Source: Coriobacteriia bacterium
GTDB lineage: Bacteria > Actinomycetota > Coriobacteriia > Coriobacteriales > QAMH01
DNA: 64,000 bases
Direction of reading: 5' to 3'
Assembly: GCA_003149935.1 (NCBI GenBank)
Contig: QAMH01000004.1
Span: 248,001-312,000, forward strand
Shown in pieces: positions 39,998 through 49,179 of this stretch (the first letter of the stretch is position 1; each line of letters starts with the position of its first letter). The translations under genes and the position numbers were made by a program. A model generated the notes under the pieces. It saw nothing but the letters and a program-made list of their open reading frames with translations. It was not told the origin of the DNA and ran no database searches.

Positions 39998-40134
39998 GCG
40001 CGGAGTCCCGTGCGATGCTGCGTGTCGATATCGTTTCCCTGACGGTTCGGTGACGTGGGGTCGATGGCTTTGAAGCATGCCTTTAGAATGACCGTGACCT
40101 GCTCCTTCGATTCGGCCAGCTGATGTGCGATGAA
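39998..40134 (-). pseudogene. msrA: msrA (methionine sulfoxide reductase) fragment
   Basis: The minus strand reads ILKACFKAIDPTSPNRQGND and IDTQHRTGL in one frame. This is the MsrA core motif (F-x-x-I-D-P-T-S-x-N-R-Q-G-N-D-x-G-T-Q-Y-R-T-G) with several drifted residues. A stop precedes it at 40135-40137, and the catalytic N-terminus (G-C-F-W) and the C-terminus are absent. It lies in a gap of 340 bp with no other gene; the rest of the gap shows nothing recognisable. Confidence 0.65.
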
Positions 40135-40244
40135 TCAAGGAAATCGCACCGAGCGTAGCAGCCGCGCACATGCCAGTGTTTAACAAAATCCCTTGGATTA
40201 TGAAACGTGAGTATGGTTTTATGGTGACTCCGAAAGGGGTACTC

Positions 40245-40952
40245 ATGACTAATATCCCCCGATATGGCAACCGCACGCCCGCCAAAGCGGCTTCACATGT
40301 CAGACCTCGACGCAAGAATCTCATGGAAACACGACGTCTTTCTGGGACGCAGGGCTCGATCGTGAGCGCGGCACGCAAACTCATAGAGCGCAATGGAGTC
40401 CATGCGACGACGGTCACCGCCATCGCCGAGGAAGCCAACGTCACGCGCGAGCTCGTCTACTATCACTTCCAAAACAAGAATGGCGTCATAGAGGCGCTGC
40501 TCGATGACTATGTCGAGGATCTTGTGGAAAGCGTCATCACGTGGAACGAGGAGCGCACCTTCGGCGACACCGCCGGGTCGCTCAAGAAGTGCATACGCAC
40601 CTTCCGTTACGTGCTCTACGATGCAAAGGGCAAACCGCGCCCGATGATTCACGTGCTCGAGGAGCTGGGGGTGCGCGATGCGTTCGGCGTGCGGGCAGCG
40701 CAGGAGACGGTGGACTGCTTCAGCGACCACATCGTCACGGAGTATGCGGCCCATCATCAGATCGAGATCGACCTCGTATACGAAATGCTCTGCGTCACGA
40801 TTTACGGCCTGGTGGGGTTAGCCAAGATCAAGCCCAGCGTCTCGGACGAGGAGCTCATGAAGATCGTGGAGCAGACGCTCCGCCTTGACATGGGTGTGAT
40901 CGAGGAAGCCGGGAGCAAGCGCGAGGCCACCCCAAACGCATCCGAGGCATAG
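40245..40952 (+). CDS. TetR-family transcriptional regulator
   Basis: From ATG 40245 (AAAGGGG upstream) it encodes 235 residues. The helix-turn-helix is TTVTAIAEEANVTRELVYYH, then FQNKNGVIEALL (about residues 48-80). The C-terminal ligand domain is helical and unassigned. The first 25 residues are a basic extension (RYGNRTPAKAASHVRPRRKN). ATG 40323 is an alternative start. Its convergent neighbour is an EamA exporter gene, 7 bp away. Confidence 0.8.
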   Translation: MTNIPRYGNRTPAKAASHVRPRRKNLMETRRLSGTQGSIVSAARKLIERNGVHATTVTAIAEEANVTRELVYYHFQNKNGVIEALLDDYVEDLVESVITWNEERTFGDTAGSLKKCIRTFRYVLYDAKGKPRPMIHVLEELGVRDAFGVRAAQETVDCFSDHIVTEYAAHHQIEIDLVYEMLCVTIYGLVGLAKIKPSVSDEELMKIVEQTLRLDMGVIEEAGSKREATPNASEA

Positions 40953-40959
40953 CCCCGTC

Positions 40960-41853
40960 CTATGCCGTATCTTTGCCCTTCAGGGTAATGACGAGGACGG
41001 ATGCGACGATGACGACTGCGCCGACGAGCTGGATGACGGATAGTGTCTCGCCTAGGATGAGCCATGCCAGGAAGAGCGATGCGGGGGTTTCGATCAAGCT
41101 GAGTATCGCCGCCTTGGTGGAGCCGATGTACTTGATCGCGACGATGTAGAGGACAATCGGCAGGATCGTGGCAATGATGGCAAAGCCGGACGCGATGCCA
41201 AAGCGGTACAGGTCAAATCCCATGAAGGCGCCGGGGACCTCTGGGGCAAACAGAACGAGCGATGCCACCAGGCAGACCGTCGACATCGTGAACGTCGAGG
41301 TAAACGAGCTCTCCTCGGAGCTTGTGACGTGGATTATCACGGAATAGCCCGCGAACGAAAGGCAGGCGAGGACCGAGAAAAGCACCCCAAGGGGCTCCAT
41401 GAACACGGCATGCGGCTCGAGTATTCCGGATATGAGGATGATGCCGATGATGGAAAGCGCCAATGCCATCACCACGCGCCAGGTCATCTTTTCCTTGAAG
41501 ACTATCGTGTTGAGCAGGGCGACCACGGCGGGAAACGTATAGAAGATGCACGTCACGAGACCGGCATTCATATGCTGCACCGCAAGGAGATAAATCCATG
41601 CCGAAAGGAAGAAGAATGCCGACTGGATGTATGTCTCCTTATGACGGCTGAACAATCGGTGCTTGCGCCATATCAGCAGCAGGGCACCGAGATAAACTAC
41701 GGTGAACCCCATGCGCAGTATCATCGCCTGGCTGGAATCGAGACCCGTGGCATACAACAGCTTGCCGAAGATGCCCATGGTCGAGTATAAAATCGCCTGG
41801 ATGATGGCGGTCGAATATCCTATGAGATTGGCTGAGGCTTTGCTGCCCATCGA
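40960..41853 (-). CDS. EamA-family (DMT) transporter
   Basis: From ATG 41853 (GGGGGC upstream) it encodes 297 residues with ten helices in two EamA repeats (GYSTAIIQAILYSTMGIFGK; later GVLFSVLACLSFAGYSVII). The final motif AAILSLIETPASLFLAWLIL, with the conserved E-T/P-P near the end of the second repeat, is typical. It exports an unknown metabolite. It faces a TetR gene tail to tail. Confidence 0.85.
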   Translation of the reverse strand, partial: SMGSKASANLIGYSTAIIQAILYSTMGIFGKLLYATGLDSSQAMILRMGFTVVYLGALLLIWRKHRLFSRHKETYIQSAFFFLSAWIYLLAVQHMNAGLVTCIFYTFPAVVALLNTIVFKEKMTWRVVMALALSIIGIILISGILEPHAVFMEPLGVLFSVLACLSFAGYSVIIHVTSSEESSFTSTFTMSTVCLVASLVLFAPEVPGAFMGFDLYRFGIASGFAIIATILPIVLYIVAIKYIGSTKAAILSLIETPASLFLAWLILGETLSVIQLVGAVVIVASVLVITLKGKDTA

Positions 41854-42040
41854 TAGCCCCCATTGCGAGAAAGCGTGACTTCGGTCAATTGTATACGACA
41901 AGCCATTCTCGCCGAATGGATTTCTCGGCATCGCCTGCGAGAGACCCCTTTGTGCATGAGCGCAACAGATGGTTGCTTGAGCTGCGCGCTGCCGTGGCGG
42001 ACAATCATGGCCAGTCGAGAATCAATCGGAAGGCAATGTC

Positions 42041-42499
42041 ATGGCAATGAATGATACTATCAAGAAGCTCCGCAAAGAGATGGGGCTTACGCAGGAAGAG
42101 ATGGCGCGTAGGCTTTACGTAACGAGGCAGGCGGTCTCGCGTTGGGAGACTGGTGAGACGCAGCCGGGTATCGACATGGTGAAGCTCATCTGCGCCACGT
42201 TCAACGTACCGCTCGAGCGCTTTTTCGAGATGCCCATGGATTACTATTGCCAGAGCTGCAGCATGCCCATTCCAGATGCGGAACTGCATGGAACGAATGC
42301 GGATGGTTCCGAGAACGCGGACTATTGCAAGTGGTGCTTCAGCGACGGCGGTTTCACTGCCAAGGGGGTTACCATGGACGAGTTCATCGAGGCGACGGCG
42401 GACATGGAGGCCGAGGCGATCGGCTGCTCGCGCGAGGAGGCCGTCTCGCTCATGGCCACGTTACTTCCGCATCTGAAGCGCTGGCGTGAGGTCGAGTAA
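42041..42499 (+). CDS. XRE regulator with C-terminal zinc ribbon
   Basis: A 152-residue protein. Residues 5-60 are an XRE helix-turn-helix (KEMGLTQEEMARRLYVTRQA, then VSRWETGETQPG). Residues ~67-105 are the putative zinc-ribbon domain seen in small bacterial proteins (YYCQSCSMPIPDAELHGTNA, then YCKWCFSDGGF), with four Cys to hold zinc. It lies 35 bp upstream of an alpha/beta hydrolase gene and may be cotranscribed with it. Confidence 0.85.
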   Translation: MAMNDTIKKLRKEMGLTQEEMARRLYVTRQAVSRWETGETQPGIDMVKLICATFNVPLERFFEMPMDYYCQSCSMPIPDAELHGTNADGSENADYCKWCFSDGGFTAKGVTMDEFIEATADMEAEAIGCSREEAVSLMATLLPHLKRWREVE

Positions 42500-42533
42500 A
42501 ACGAGGCCATCAAGTTGGAATACGGAGACAGAC

Positions 42534-43373
42534 ATGCCCAATGCCCCGGAGCATAAGACTTACCAGGCCGAAGACGGCATCATCCACTACTGGACGAGCG
42601 GGGGCTCTGATCCTACGGGACGGACCCTCGTCTTCTTGCCGGGGCTGACGGCCGATCATCGCCTGTTCGATAGGCAGATGGAGTACTTTGCGGGCAAACC
42701 GGGCATGCGCTGTCTTGTCTGGGATGGCCCCTCGCACGGGCTGTCGCGGCCCTTTCCGCTTACCTGGAGCCTCGATGACCTTGCGCGCGTGCTTGACGGC
42801 CTGCTCGAGCAGGAGGGAGTCGAGCATCCCGTTCTCGTCGGACAGTCGCTTGGCGGCTATGTCGCGCAAGCGTATATGGATTTGTTTCCCGGCAAGGCGG
42901 CGGGATTCGTTTCCATTGACTCCGCGCCGCTTCAGCGCGAATACATCACGGCCGTCGAGCTCTTCTTGCTCAAGCACACGCACGCGATGTATGCCTCCAT
43001 TCCGTGGAATGCACTCAAGCGCTTTGGTGCGCAGGTCGCCACGTCTGGTTACGGCATGCAGCTCATGCGCACGATGATGGACGACTACGAGAAGCCAGAA
43101 TACGTCGATTTGACGGCGCACGGCTTTCGCGCGCTGGCCGAGGCGATCGAGGCGAGCCGTCCGTACGTGATCGATTGCCCGGCGCTGTTGATATGCGGCG
43201 AGAAGGACAAGGCGGGCTCAGCCATGCGCTATAACCGCGCATGGACGAAACGCACGGGGCTGCCGCTCGAGTGGATTGCGGGTGCCGGGCACAACGCCAA
43301 CACCGATGCTCCCGATGAGGTCAACGGACTCATCGAGGAGTTCGTAGAGTCGCTGCACGCTCCGTCTGTCTGA
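42534..43373 (+). CDS. Alpha/beta hydrolase
   Basis: From ATG 42534 it encodes 279 residues. The nucleophile elbow is VGQSLGGYVA (Ser at about residue 103), the oxyanion and substrate loop is FLPGLTADHRLF, the acid is probably in CGEKDKAGS (Asp), and the catalytic His is in GAGHNANTDAP. It is a cytoplasmic esterase-like enzyme with unknown substrate. It follows the XRE/zinc-ribbon gene closely. Confidence 0.8.
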   Translation: MPNAPEHKTYQAEDGIIHYWTSGGSDPTGRTLVFLPGLTADHRLFDRQMEYFAGKPGMRCLVWDGPSHGLSRPFPLTWSLDDLARVLDGLLEQEGVEHPVLVGQSLGGYVAQAYMDLFPGKAAGFVSIDSAPLQREYITAVELFLLKHTHAMYASIPWNALKRFGAQVATSGYGMQLMRTMMDDYEKPEYVDLTAHGFRALAEAIEASRPYVIDCPALLICGEKDKAGSAMRYNRAWTKRTGLPLEWIAGAGHNANTDAPDEVNGLIEEFVESLHAPSV

Positions 43374-43395
43374 TGATCCCTCTATCCTATCTCCC

Positions 43396-43425
43396 TTGAC
43401 GGCTGTGTATAGGTGTGTATATACT
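43396..43425 (+). promoter_or_regulatory. Promoter of the GntR-ABC operon
   Basis: TTGACG (43396-43401) and TATACT (43420-43425) with an 18-bp spacer. Repeated TGTGTATA and TCTATATTGCATATGCA sequences around and after the -10 are probable GntR sites. Confidence 0.6.
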
Positions 43426-43515
43426 GTCTATATTGCATATGCACACCGTCTCGTGAGGGGACGCCTTCGCGGGGCGACACGGTAGCTGCTGCAGGGCTGC
43501 CGGAAAAGAGGACCA

Positions 43516-43887
43516 TTGGAAATAGTCATTTCAAATTCGGGCTCGGTTCCGATTTACGAGCAGATAGAAGCGCAGATCAAGGACGCGATTCTGTCCGGAG
43601 AGCTTACGCCGGGGGAGCTTCTTCCGAGCATACGTTCTCTAGCCAACGACTTGCGCGTCAGCGTAATCACGACCAAGCGGGCCTATGCCGATCTCGAGGA
43701 GCTCGGTTTTGTGGTCACGGTCCAGGGTAAGGGCACGTTCATCGCTGCCGGTAACCAGGACTTGCTGCGCGAGGAGCGCGTGCGGCATGTGGAAGAGTCG
43801 CTCGAACGTGCGATAGCGGATGCGCGTCCGCTCGGGCTCACGTCTAGCGATTTGCACGAGATGCTCGATCTGCTTCTTGAGGACTAG
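43516..43887 (+). CDS. GntR-family regulator, YtrA type
   Basis: A 123-residue protein starting at TTG 43516 (GGAAAAGAGG upstream). The winged helix is PIYEQIEAQIKDAILSGELT, then LLPSIRSLANDLRVSVITTK, and it has the short C-terminal dimerisation helix of the YtrA subgroup instead of a ligand domain. Members sit at the head of ABC transporter operons and repress them, as here. Confidence 0.88.
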   Translation: MEIVISNSGSVPIYEQIEAQIKDAILSGELTPGELLPSIRSLANDLRVSVITTKRAYADLEELGFVVTVQGKGTFIAAGNQDLLREERVRHVEESLERAIADARPLGLTSSDLHEMLDLLLED

Positions 43888-43905
43888 CCCGGCAAGGAGA
43901 CACGA

Positions 43906-44790
43906 ATGGACGCATTGATACAGGCAAACGGCCTGGGGAAGCGCTACGACGACTTCCACCTTAAAGGCATAGACATACGCGTTGAGGCCGGTACCGTCGT
44001 GGGCCTCATCGGCTCGAACGGGGCTGGAAAGACCACCACGATCAAGATGCTGCTCGGCATCCTGCGGCCCGACGAGGGCGACGTGCGGGTGCTTGGCTGC
44101 CCTGTCGGGAGCGGCTCCGCGCCAGAAGGGGAGCTCAAGCAACGCGTCGGCGTCGTCTTGGATACCTGCGCGTTTCCCGACACATCGAAGGTGAAGGATG
44201 TGGAGACGCTTGGCCGCTTCGCCTACCGCAATTGGGACGCGCATCGGTTCGCCGCGCTCTGCGAGCGCTTCGGGCTTGCTTCCAAGAAAAACGTGAAGGA
44301 GCTGTCGCGCGGCATGGGCATGAAACTCATGCTGGCGTTCGCGCTCTCGCACGATCCGGAGCTGCTCATTCTCGACGAGGCTACCGCCGGCCTCGACCCG
44401 ATGGCCCGCGACGAGGTGCTCGATATCCTGCGCGAATTCATGGCCGCGGAGGGTCATGCCATCCTGCTCTCGACGCATATCACGAGCGATCTTGAGAAGA
44501 TCGCCGACGAAATCGTGTGCATTGACGGCGGCAAGCTCGTCTTCGACGTTCCCAAGGACGAAATCTGCGATGTGGCCGGTGTCGCACATTGCAGGAAACG
44601 CGACCTCGAGCTGATAGGGGAGAGCACATGGGCCGATGATGGGCGCGTGCGAAAGCTCAAGAGCGGCATGACGTACGACGTGCTCGTACCCGACCGCTTC
44701 GCCTTTGCGAAGGCGTTTTCCGATATCGCGCTCGACAGCGCCAGCATCGATGATTACATGACGCTCACCTTGAAAGGAGAGCAGCTATGA
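43906..44790 (+). CDS. ABC transporter ATP-binding protein
   Basis: A 294-residue protein. Walker A GLIGSNGAGKTTTIKML (about residue 32), signature LSRGMGMKLMLAFALSHDPE (about 135) and Walker B LLILDEATAGLDP (about 155). The C-terminal ~70 residues are an accessory domain. AAGGAG precedes ATG. It pairs with the membrane protein encoded next (ATGA overlap). Confidence 0.9.
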   Translation: MDALIQANGLGKRYDDFHLKGIDIRVEAGTVVGLIGSNGAGKTTTIKMLLGILRPDEGDVRVLGCPVGSGSAPEGELKQRVGVVLDTCAFPDTSKVKDVETLGRFAYRNWDAHRFAALCERFGLASKKNVKELSRGMGMKLMLAFALSHDPELLILDEATAGLDPMARDEVLDILREFMAAEGHAILLSTHITSDLEKIADEIVCIDGGKLVFDVPKDEICDVAGVAHCRKRDLELIGESTWADDGRVRKLKSGMTYDVLVPDRFAFAKAFSDIALDSASIDDYMTLTLKGEQL

Positions 44791-45479
44791 AAGCCATGAT
44801 TTTCTCCGACCTCATCACTTCCAAGAACGTTGCGGTGCAGCTATTGCTCGTGTCTGTCGTTATCTGCGGATTTCTCGCATGGGGCACAAACGAGACCATC
44901 GTTGGCACGGCTGCCATGGCAACGATGACGCCCATGATGTATCTCTTCTCGATTTTCGCATACGACGAGATGAACGGGTGGGAACGCTTCCGTCTGACGC
45001 TGCCTATCACCAAGCGGCAGGTCGCCTACGGGCGCTATATCAGCATGCTCATCATCGCGGTCATCTCGCTGCTTGCGGCCTGGATCGTCTCGTTCGTCTT
45101 TCTCGCAATCGTCCAGGTGTGCGGCGGCCTCGGCATGGGTACGGAGCTCGTGAATCCTGATGCCTTCATCGCAATTCTCGATTGCGGTTTTGCCGGCTTC
45201 ATCTTCACCATCGTGCTCGCCTCGCTCACCTTGCCGCTTCTGATGCGCTTTGGCATGAACAAAGCAACGCGCCTCTTGCCGCTCCTCGTTGTCGTCACGA
45301 TCGTGCTTGCGAGCGTTGCGATCGGTAACATGTCCGGCGCAATCGATTTGACGGCCATACGCACGTTCCTGAACGAGAACACGGGCCTTATCGCGGCAGG
45401 CACCTGCGTCGTGGCGGCTATCTTGTACGTCGCAAGCGCATTCATCGCCGCGCGCCTTTACCAGGTTCGCGAGCTGTAG
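44787..45479 (+). CDS. ABC-2 type transporter membrane protein
   Basis: A 230-residue protein with six helices. It has the short coupling segment FAYDEMNGWERFRLTLPIT, typical of YtrC/ABC-2 permeases that work with YtrA-type operons, and a final basic tail. The exported compound is unknown, possibly a peptide antibiotic by analogy with the family. It ends 70 bp before the tandem repeats at 45551. Confidence 0.85.
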   Translation: MKAMIFSDLITSKNVAVQLLLVSVVICGFLAWGTNETIVGTAAMATMTPMMYLFSIFAYDEMNGWERFRLTLPITKRQVAYGRYISMLIIAVISLLAAWIVSFVFLAIVQVCGGLGMGTELVNPDAFIAILDCGFAGFIFTIVLASLTLPLLMRFGMNKATRLLPLLVVVTIVLASVAIGNMSGAIDLTAIRTFLNENTGLIAAGTCVVAAILYVASAFIAARLYQVREL

Positions 45480-45550
45480 GGTGCTTGCTGACATTCTTCG
45501 CATTTCGCTGCGCATTTTTTGCGAGAGGCTAGGATTCATCGCCCGGTGTT

Positions 45551-45662
45551 CCTAGACTTTCTGCATTTTTGCGCACACAGGGGCCAGGAACCCTAGACTC
45601 TCCGCGTTTTTGCGCGCGCAGGGCCGGGGAAACCCTAGACTTGGGCGACTTTTGCGCGGGTC
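45551..45662. repeat. ~42-bp imperfect tandem repeat, 2.7 copies
   Basis: Units begin CCTAGACT: 45551-45591 (CCTAGACTTTCTGCATTTTT then GCGCACACAGGGG), 45592-45633 (CCTAGACTCTCCGCGTTTTT then GCGCGCGCAGGG), and a partial third from 45634 (CCTAGACTTGGGCGACTTTT then GCGCGGG). They lie just after the ABC operon and abut the 3' end of the ClC gene. Confidence 0.7.
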
Positions 45663-46921
45663 TATTCCCGCGTCGCCATCCAGGCGCTCGGCACGGGAAC
45701 GATTGACCCGATGGCCGCCGCGACGAGCAACACGGGCGCGCCGGCGATGGGGAAGACCAGGAACAGCAGCACCATCGTCATGATGGGCTGGCGCATGACG
45801 GCGCCGACGAGTGCCCCGGTCACGGCGCAGAGCGCGAACACCGGGTCGATGCCCGTGAGGGCTGCCATGCCGTACCCGATTGCGATGCCCGCGAAGATGA
45901 TGGGGAAGAAATGGCCGCCACGCCAGCCCATGTTCAGGCAAAGCTGCGTTGCGAACACCTTGACGAAGCCCGTTGCGATAAGGAGCCCCGCGCCTATCGT
46001 CGTCCAGGTAAGGGACAATTCTTCGGTCTGGGCTTCGCCTGCGAACAGCACGAAAGGCAGCGCGACGCCGAGCGCCCCGAGAACGAGACCGGCAAGTGCG
46101 GGCTTCACGATTAGGTGGTTTCCCATGAGTGCGGAGAGCTTGCGTGCGAGTGCTCCGAACGGGAAGTAGAGCCAGCCCGCCACTGCGCCGATGGCGATGA
46201 GAGGTAGCGCCCAGAGCAGCTCGAGCGGACCGAGCGCGATATCGCTGAAGTGGGGGAGACCACCGCTGCGTCCGAAGATGGACCCGAGCAGCGCCATCAT
46301 CCCCATTGCCCCTGCGGCTGCCAGCACGTAGACGACGACCTTGACCGGTTTGGATACGTCGAGTCTGATCTCGCTTACCGGGCGGTTCCCGTTGGACTCA
46401 TCGGCCGATCCGAAAACGGGCACGGCAAGGCCAAAGAGCGGTGTGGAGAAGATTGCCGATATCGCGGCGGCACAGCCTGCTTCGGCGAGCTCGCGCATCT
46501 CGGCACCCATGAAGCGCAGACGGTCGCCCACCCAGGTGCAAAGCCCGGCGATAACGCCGGTCAAACCCGCCTCGGGACCTATCGAGCCGCCAAACAGCAG
46601 CGGAAGAAGCGCGCCGAAAAACGATGCGCCCAGATGCTTGTACTCGTACCGTCCCTCGCTCTTGACCTGGGCCATTACGGTATTCATGTCATCGGGGTGG
46701 GGCCCAAACTTCTTTGCGAACAATCCGATGCACAGGCCGCCAAGCGCGCAAAAGACGATGGGGTAGAGAACGGCCGGCAATCCGGCTGCCGCAAGTGAGG
46801 TGGGAACGACGTCCCAGAGCAGATGGATGCCTGCGTTCATGAGGAAGAAGAACGCCCAAACGAAGGCACCGGCAAAGGCGCCAAAGGCAATCGTCATCAC
46901 GATGAACAAAGCTCTTCTCAC
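45662..46921 (-). CDS. ClC-family chloride channel/antiporter-like protein
   Basis: A 419-residue protein with about ten to twelve helices. It has LFGGSIGPEAGLTGVI (about residue 105) in place of the usual G-R/K-E-G-P motif, and GWRGGHFFPIIFAG (about 335), equivalent to G-x-F-x-P. The gating glutamate of the first motif is replaced by Ile, so this is not a standard Cl-/H+ antiporter; related sequences are annotated as YfeO-like ion channels. The lumen residues and oligomer helices are otherwise normal. Confidence 0.75.
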   Translation of the reverse strand: MRRALFIVMTIAFGAFAGAFVWAFFFLMNAGIHLLWDVVPTSLAAAGLPAVLYPIVFCALGGLCIGLFAKKFGPHPDDMNTVMAQVKSEGRYEYKHLGASFFGALLPLLFGGSIGPEAGLTGVIAGLCTWVGDRLRFMGAEMRELAEAGCAAAISAIFSTPLFGLAVPVFGSADESNGNRPVSEIRLDVSKPVKVVVYVLAAAGAMGMMALLGSIFGRSGGLPHFSDIALGPLELLWALPLIAIGAVAGWLYFPFGALARKLSALMGNHLIVKPALAGLVLGALGVALPFVLFAGEAQTEELSLTWTTIGAGLLIATGFVKVFATQLCLNMGWRGGHFFPIIFAGIAIGYGMAALTGIDPVFALCAVTGALVGAVMRQPIMTMVLLFLVFPIAGAPVLLVAAAIGSIVPVPSAWMATRE

Positions 46922-47029
46922 GGTCTATTGGCTTCCTCATGCTCGGCTTACGTGGTTTCGCACGTGGTAATTATGACCGTCTGACCTGCGAATGAGAAGT
47001 GGCGAGGGACTGTGATATAGAATGTGCCC

Positions 47030-47803
47030 ATGAGGACTCGTATCACGAAATACCAGCGTATCTCCCGGCCACGCTGTCTCTTCGCGCTCACTCTCGTCCT
47101 TGCGCTCGGTCTCTTGGCCGCCTGCACGCAGGACCTGCCTCTCGGGAGCATCTTGTCGCAAGACCGCGCTGCGGACGCTCCTGCCAGCGAGGCTGCGACC
47201 AGCTCCGTCGTCGATCTCGGCTCGATTCCTCCCAACGACGGCAAGGGTTATGTCGAGCTCAACGGCGGCAAGCCCACGTTCACCGATGCCGACAAGGTCC
47301 TCCCGTACGGCTACGAATCGTATGCGCCGCTCGACAGCCTCGGCAGATGCGGGGCGGCCATGGCGCTCGTCGGCGTCGAGACCATCCCGGAACCAGGTAG
47401 CAAGCGCCAGAACATCAGCAAGATTCATCCAAGTGGCTGGGAGCAGGCGCGTTACGACTTCATCCCTGGCGAGGCCCTATACAATCGCAGTCATCTGATC
47501 GCGCGCGAGCTCACGGCCGAGGAAGCCAATCCCAACAATCTCATCACGGGCACGCAGTACATGAACCAGTCGAACATGCGTCCCTTCGAGGATGCCGTGC
47601 GCAACTTCATCGACTTGACCGGCTACCATGTGCTCTTCCGGGCAACGCCCATCTTCCAGGGAGACGAGCTCGTGGCCCGCGGTGTCCAACTCGAGGCGTG
47701 GTCGCTCGAGGACGAGGGGGACGGCATATGCCTCAACGTCTACTGCTACAACGAGCAGCCGGGCGTGACCATCGATTACGCGACGGGCGCTTCCTGGCTA
47801 TAG
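47030..47803 (+). CDS. Secreted DNA/RNA non-specific endonuclease (lipoprotein)
   Basis: A ~257-residue protein. A signal peptide (CLFALTLVLALGLLAAC) ends in a lipobox, LLAAC, so it is probably lipid-anchored outside the membrane. The nuclease domain carries YNRSHLIARELTAEE (metal and catalytic His) and NPNNLITGTQYMNQSNM. These belong to the beta-beta-alpha metal nucleases (streptococcal EndA/DNase type). ATG 47030 or GTG 47024. A role in nutrient scavenging from DNA or DNA uptake is plausible. Confidence 0.85.
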   Translation: MRTRITKYQRISRPRCLFALTLVLALGLLAACTQDLPLGSILSQDRAADAPASEAATSSVVDLGSIPPNDGKGYVELNGGKPTFTDADKVLPYGYESYAPLDSLGRCGAAMALVGVETIPEPGSKRQNISKIHPSGWEQARYDFIPGEALYNRSHLIARELTAEEANPNNLITGTQYMNQSNMRPFEDAVRNFIDLTGYHVLFRATPIFQGDELVARGVQLEAWSLEDEGDGICLNVYCYNEQPGVTIDYATGASWL

Positions 47804-47844
47804 GTCTTATGGCGCCTGGAGGCCGCAAATAGCCACGGGTCGGG

Positions 47845-49134
47845 TTACGCGCGTTTGCCCATCACCCATCCGATGGCTCCCCCTACGATGGCAAACGCGA
47901 TCCATCCGAGCCCCATCGAGTAGAGCGGTAACCAGTCGAGAGGCACCACGACGGGCGCGCCCGTGCCGTACAGCTCGAGGGCCACGCCCGCTAGAAACGC
48001 ACCGATAGCCGCACCTTGATAGACATGGCGGCAGGCGATGTGCTTGTGGAAGAGCAGTAGCACGACCACGGCGATGAACGGCGGGTAGACGATGCCCAGC
48101 ACCGGGTCGGCAAGCTGGATGATGTTGTCAAGCCCGATATCGCAGATGAGGACGCCGATAATGCAGTCGATGAGGAGCAAGACGTTGTAGGAGACTCTTC
48201 TCTTGAAGAGCACGCAGAAGAAGTCCGCGGCCGAGCTCACGAGTGCGACAGCGGTTGTCACGCATGCCAGCAGCACGACGACGCTGAGGAGAACCATACC
48301 CGTGTCGCCGAGCAGCGCATTCACGACTGCCACGAGCAAATCGGCCTGCGACATGTTGCTCCCGAGCGTCAGCGACGTGGCGCCCAGGTACGTCAGGCCA
48401 CCATAGACGATGGCGAGCATGACCACGGCGCATACGCTCGCGCGTGCCAGCAGGGACAGCCTGTCGCGCTCCTTAGAATGGCTCTTCACGACGGCGGAGT
48501 CGAGGATGATGATTGAGAATGCCGCTGCACCCAGGACGTCCATCGTCTGGTATCCCGCCCGGACGCCCTCTTGAAACACCGTGCTCGTGAGGGGAGCTTC
48601 GATAGGCCCGATCGGGTGAACGATTCCCACGACAATCAGCACGAGGATACCAAGCACCAGGGTGGGCGTGAAGAACTTGCCGATGATGTCGACAACGCGC
48701 GATTTGCGACAGGCGAGGAGATAGACGATGGCGAAGAAGACGATGGAAAACGGGACGAGCCATGCGGATGCCGCGTTGCCGAGATAGGGGGCGACCGAAA
48801 GCTCGAAGGTCGTCGCCGCCGTGCGGGGCATGGCGAAGACAACGCACAGGCACAGGATTGCCGCCGTGCCCAAGATGGTGCCGCCTACCTTGCCGAGCAC
48901 CTTGTCGAAGGCATCGCGTGGGCCACCCACCGCGTTCATCACGAAGACGCCGAGGCACGATAGTACCGCATCGACGAGCAGAAAGCCGACGAAGCCCCAT
49001 GCCCACAGGTCGCCGCTTTCCTGACCGAGCGTTGGCGGAAAGATGAGATTGCCTGCTCCGAAGAACATCGCGAACAGGGCGAACCCGACGATGACCGAGT
49101 CCTTTGCCAAAGATATGTTACCGTGCGCCTTCAT
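47845..49134 (-). CDS. brnQ: Branched-chain amino acid:cation symporter, BrnQ/LIVCS family
   Basis: A 429-residue protein with about twelve helices. The N-terminal signature is VGFALFAMFFGAGNLIFPPT (about residue 13), followed by the family's GFVGFLLVDAVLSCLGVFVM and GYQTMDVLGAAAFSIIILDS. It imports Leu, Ile and Val with Na+ or H+. Confidence 0.9.
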   Translation of the reverse strand: MKAHGNISLAKDSVIVGFALFAMFFGAGNLIFPPTLGQESGDLWAWGFVGFLLVDAVLSCLGVFVMNAVGGPRDAFDKVLGKVGGTILGTAAILCLCVVFAMPRTAATTFELSVAPYLGNAASAWLVPFSIVFFAIVYLLACRKSRVVDIIGKFFTPTLVLGILVLIVVGIVHPIGPIEAPLTSTVFQEGVRAGYQTMDVLGAAAFSIIILDSAVVKSHSKERDRLSLLARASVCAVVMLAIVYGGLTYLGATSLTLGSNMSQADLLVAVVNALLGDTGMVLLSVVVLLACVTTAVALVSSAADFFCVLFKRRVSYNVLLLIDCIIGVLICDIGLDNIIQLADPVLGIVYPPFIAVVVLLLFHKHIACRHVYQGAAIGAFLAGVALELYGTGAPVVVPLDWLPLYSMGLGWIAFAIVGGAIGWVMGKRA

Positions 49135-49179
49135 GTGAGCATTGTAGCGCGATGAGGAGGAAGATGGGCTTGGCGTACT

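Noticed and set aside
43434..43446. TGCATATGCA palindrome downstream of the GntR promoter as a separate operator
   Set aside because: Probably part of the same GntR control region; not strong enough to list alone.
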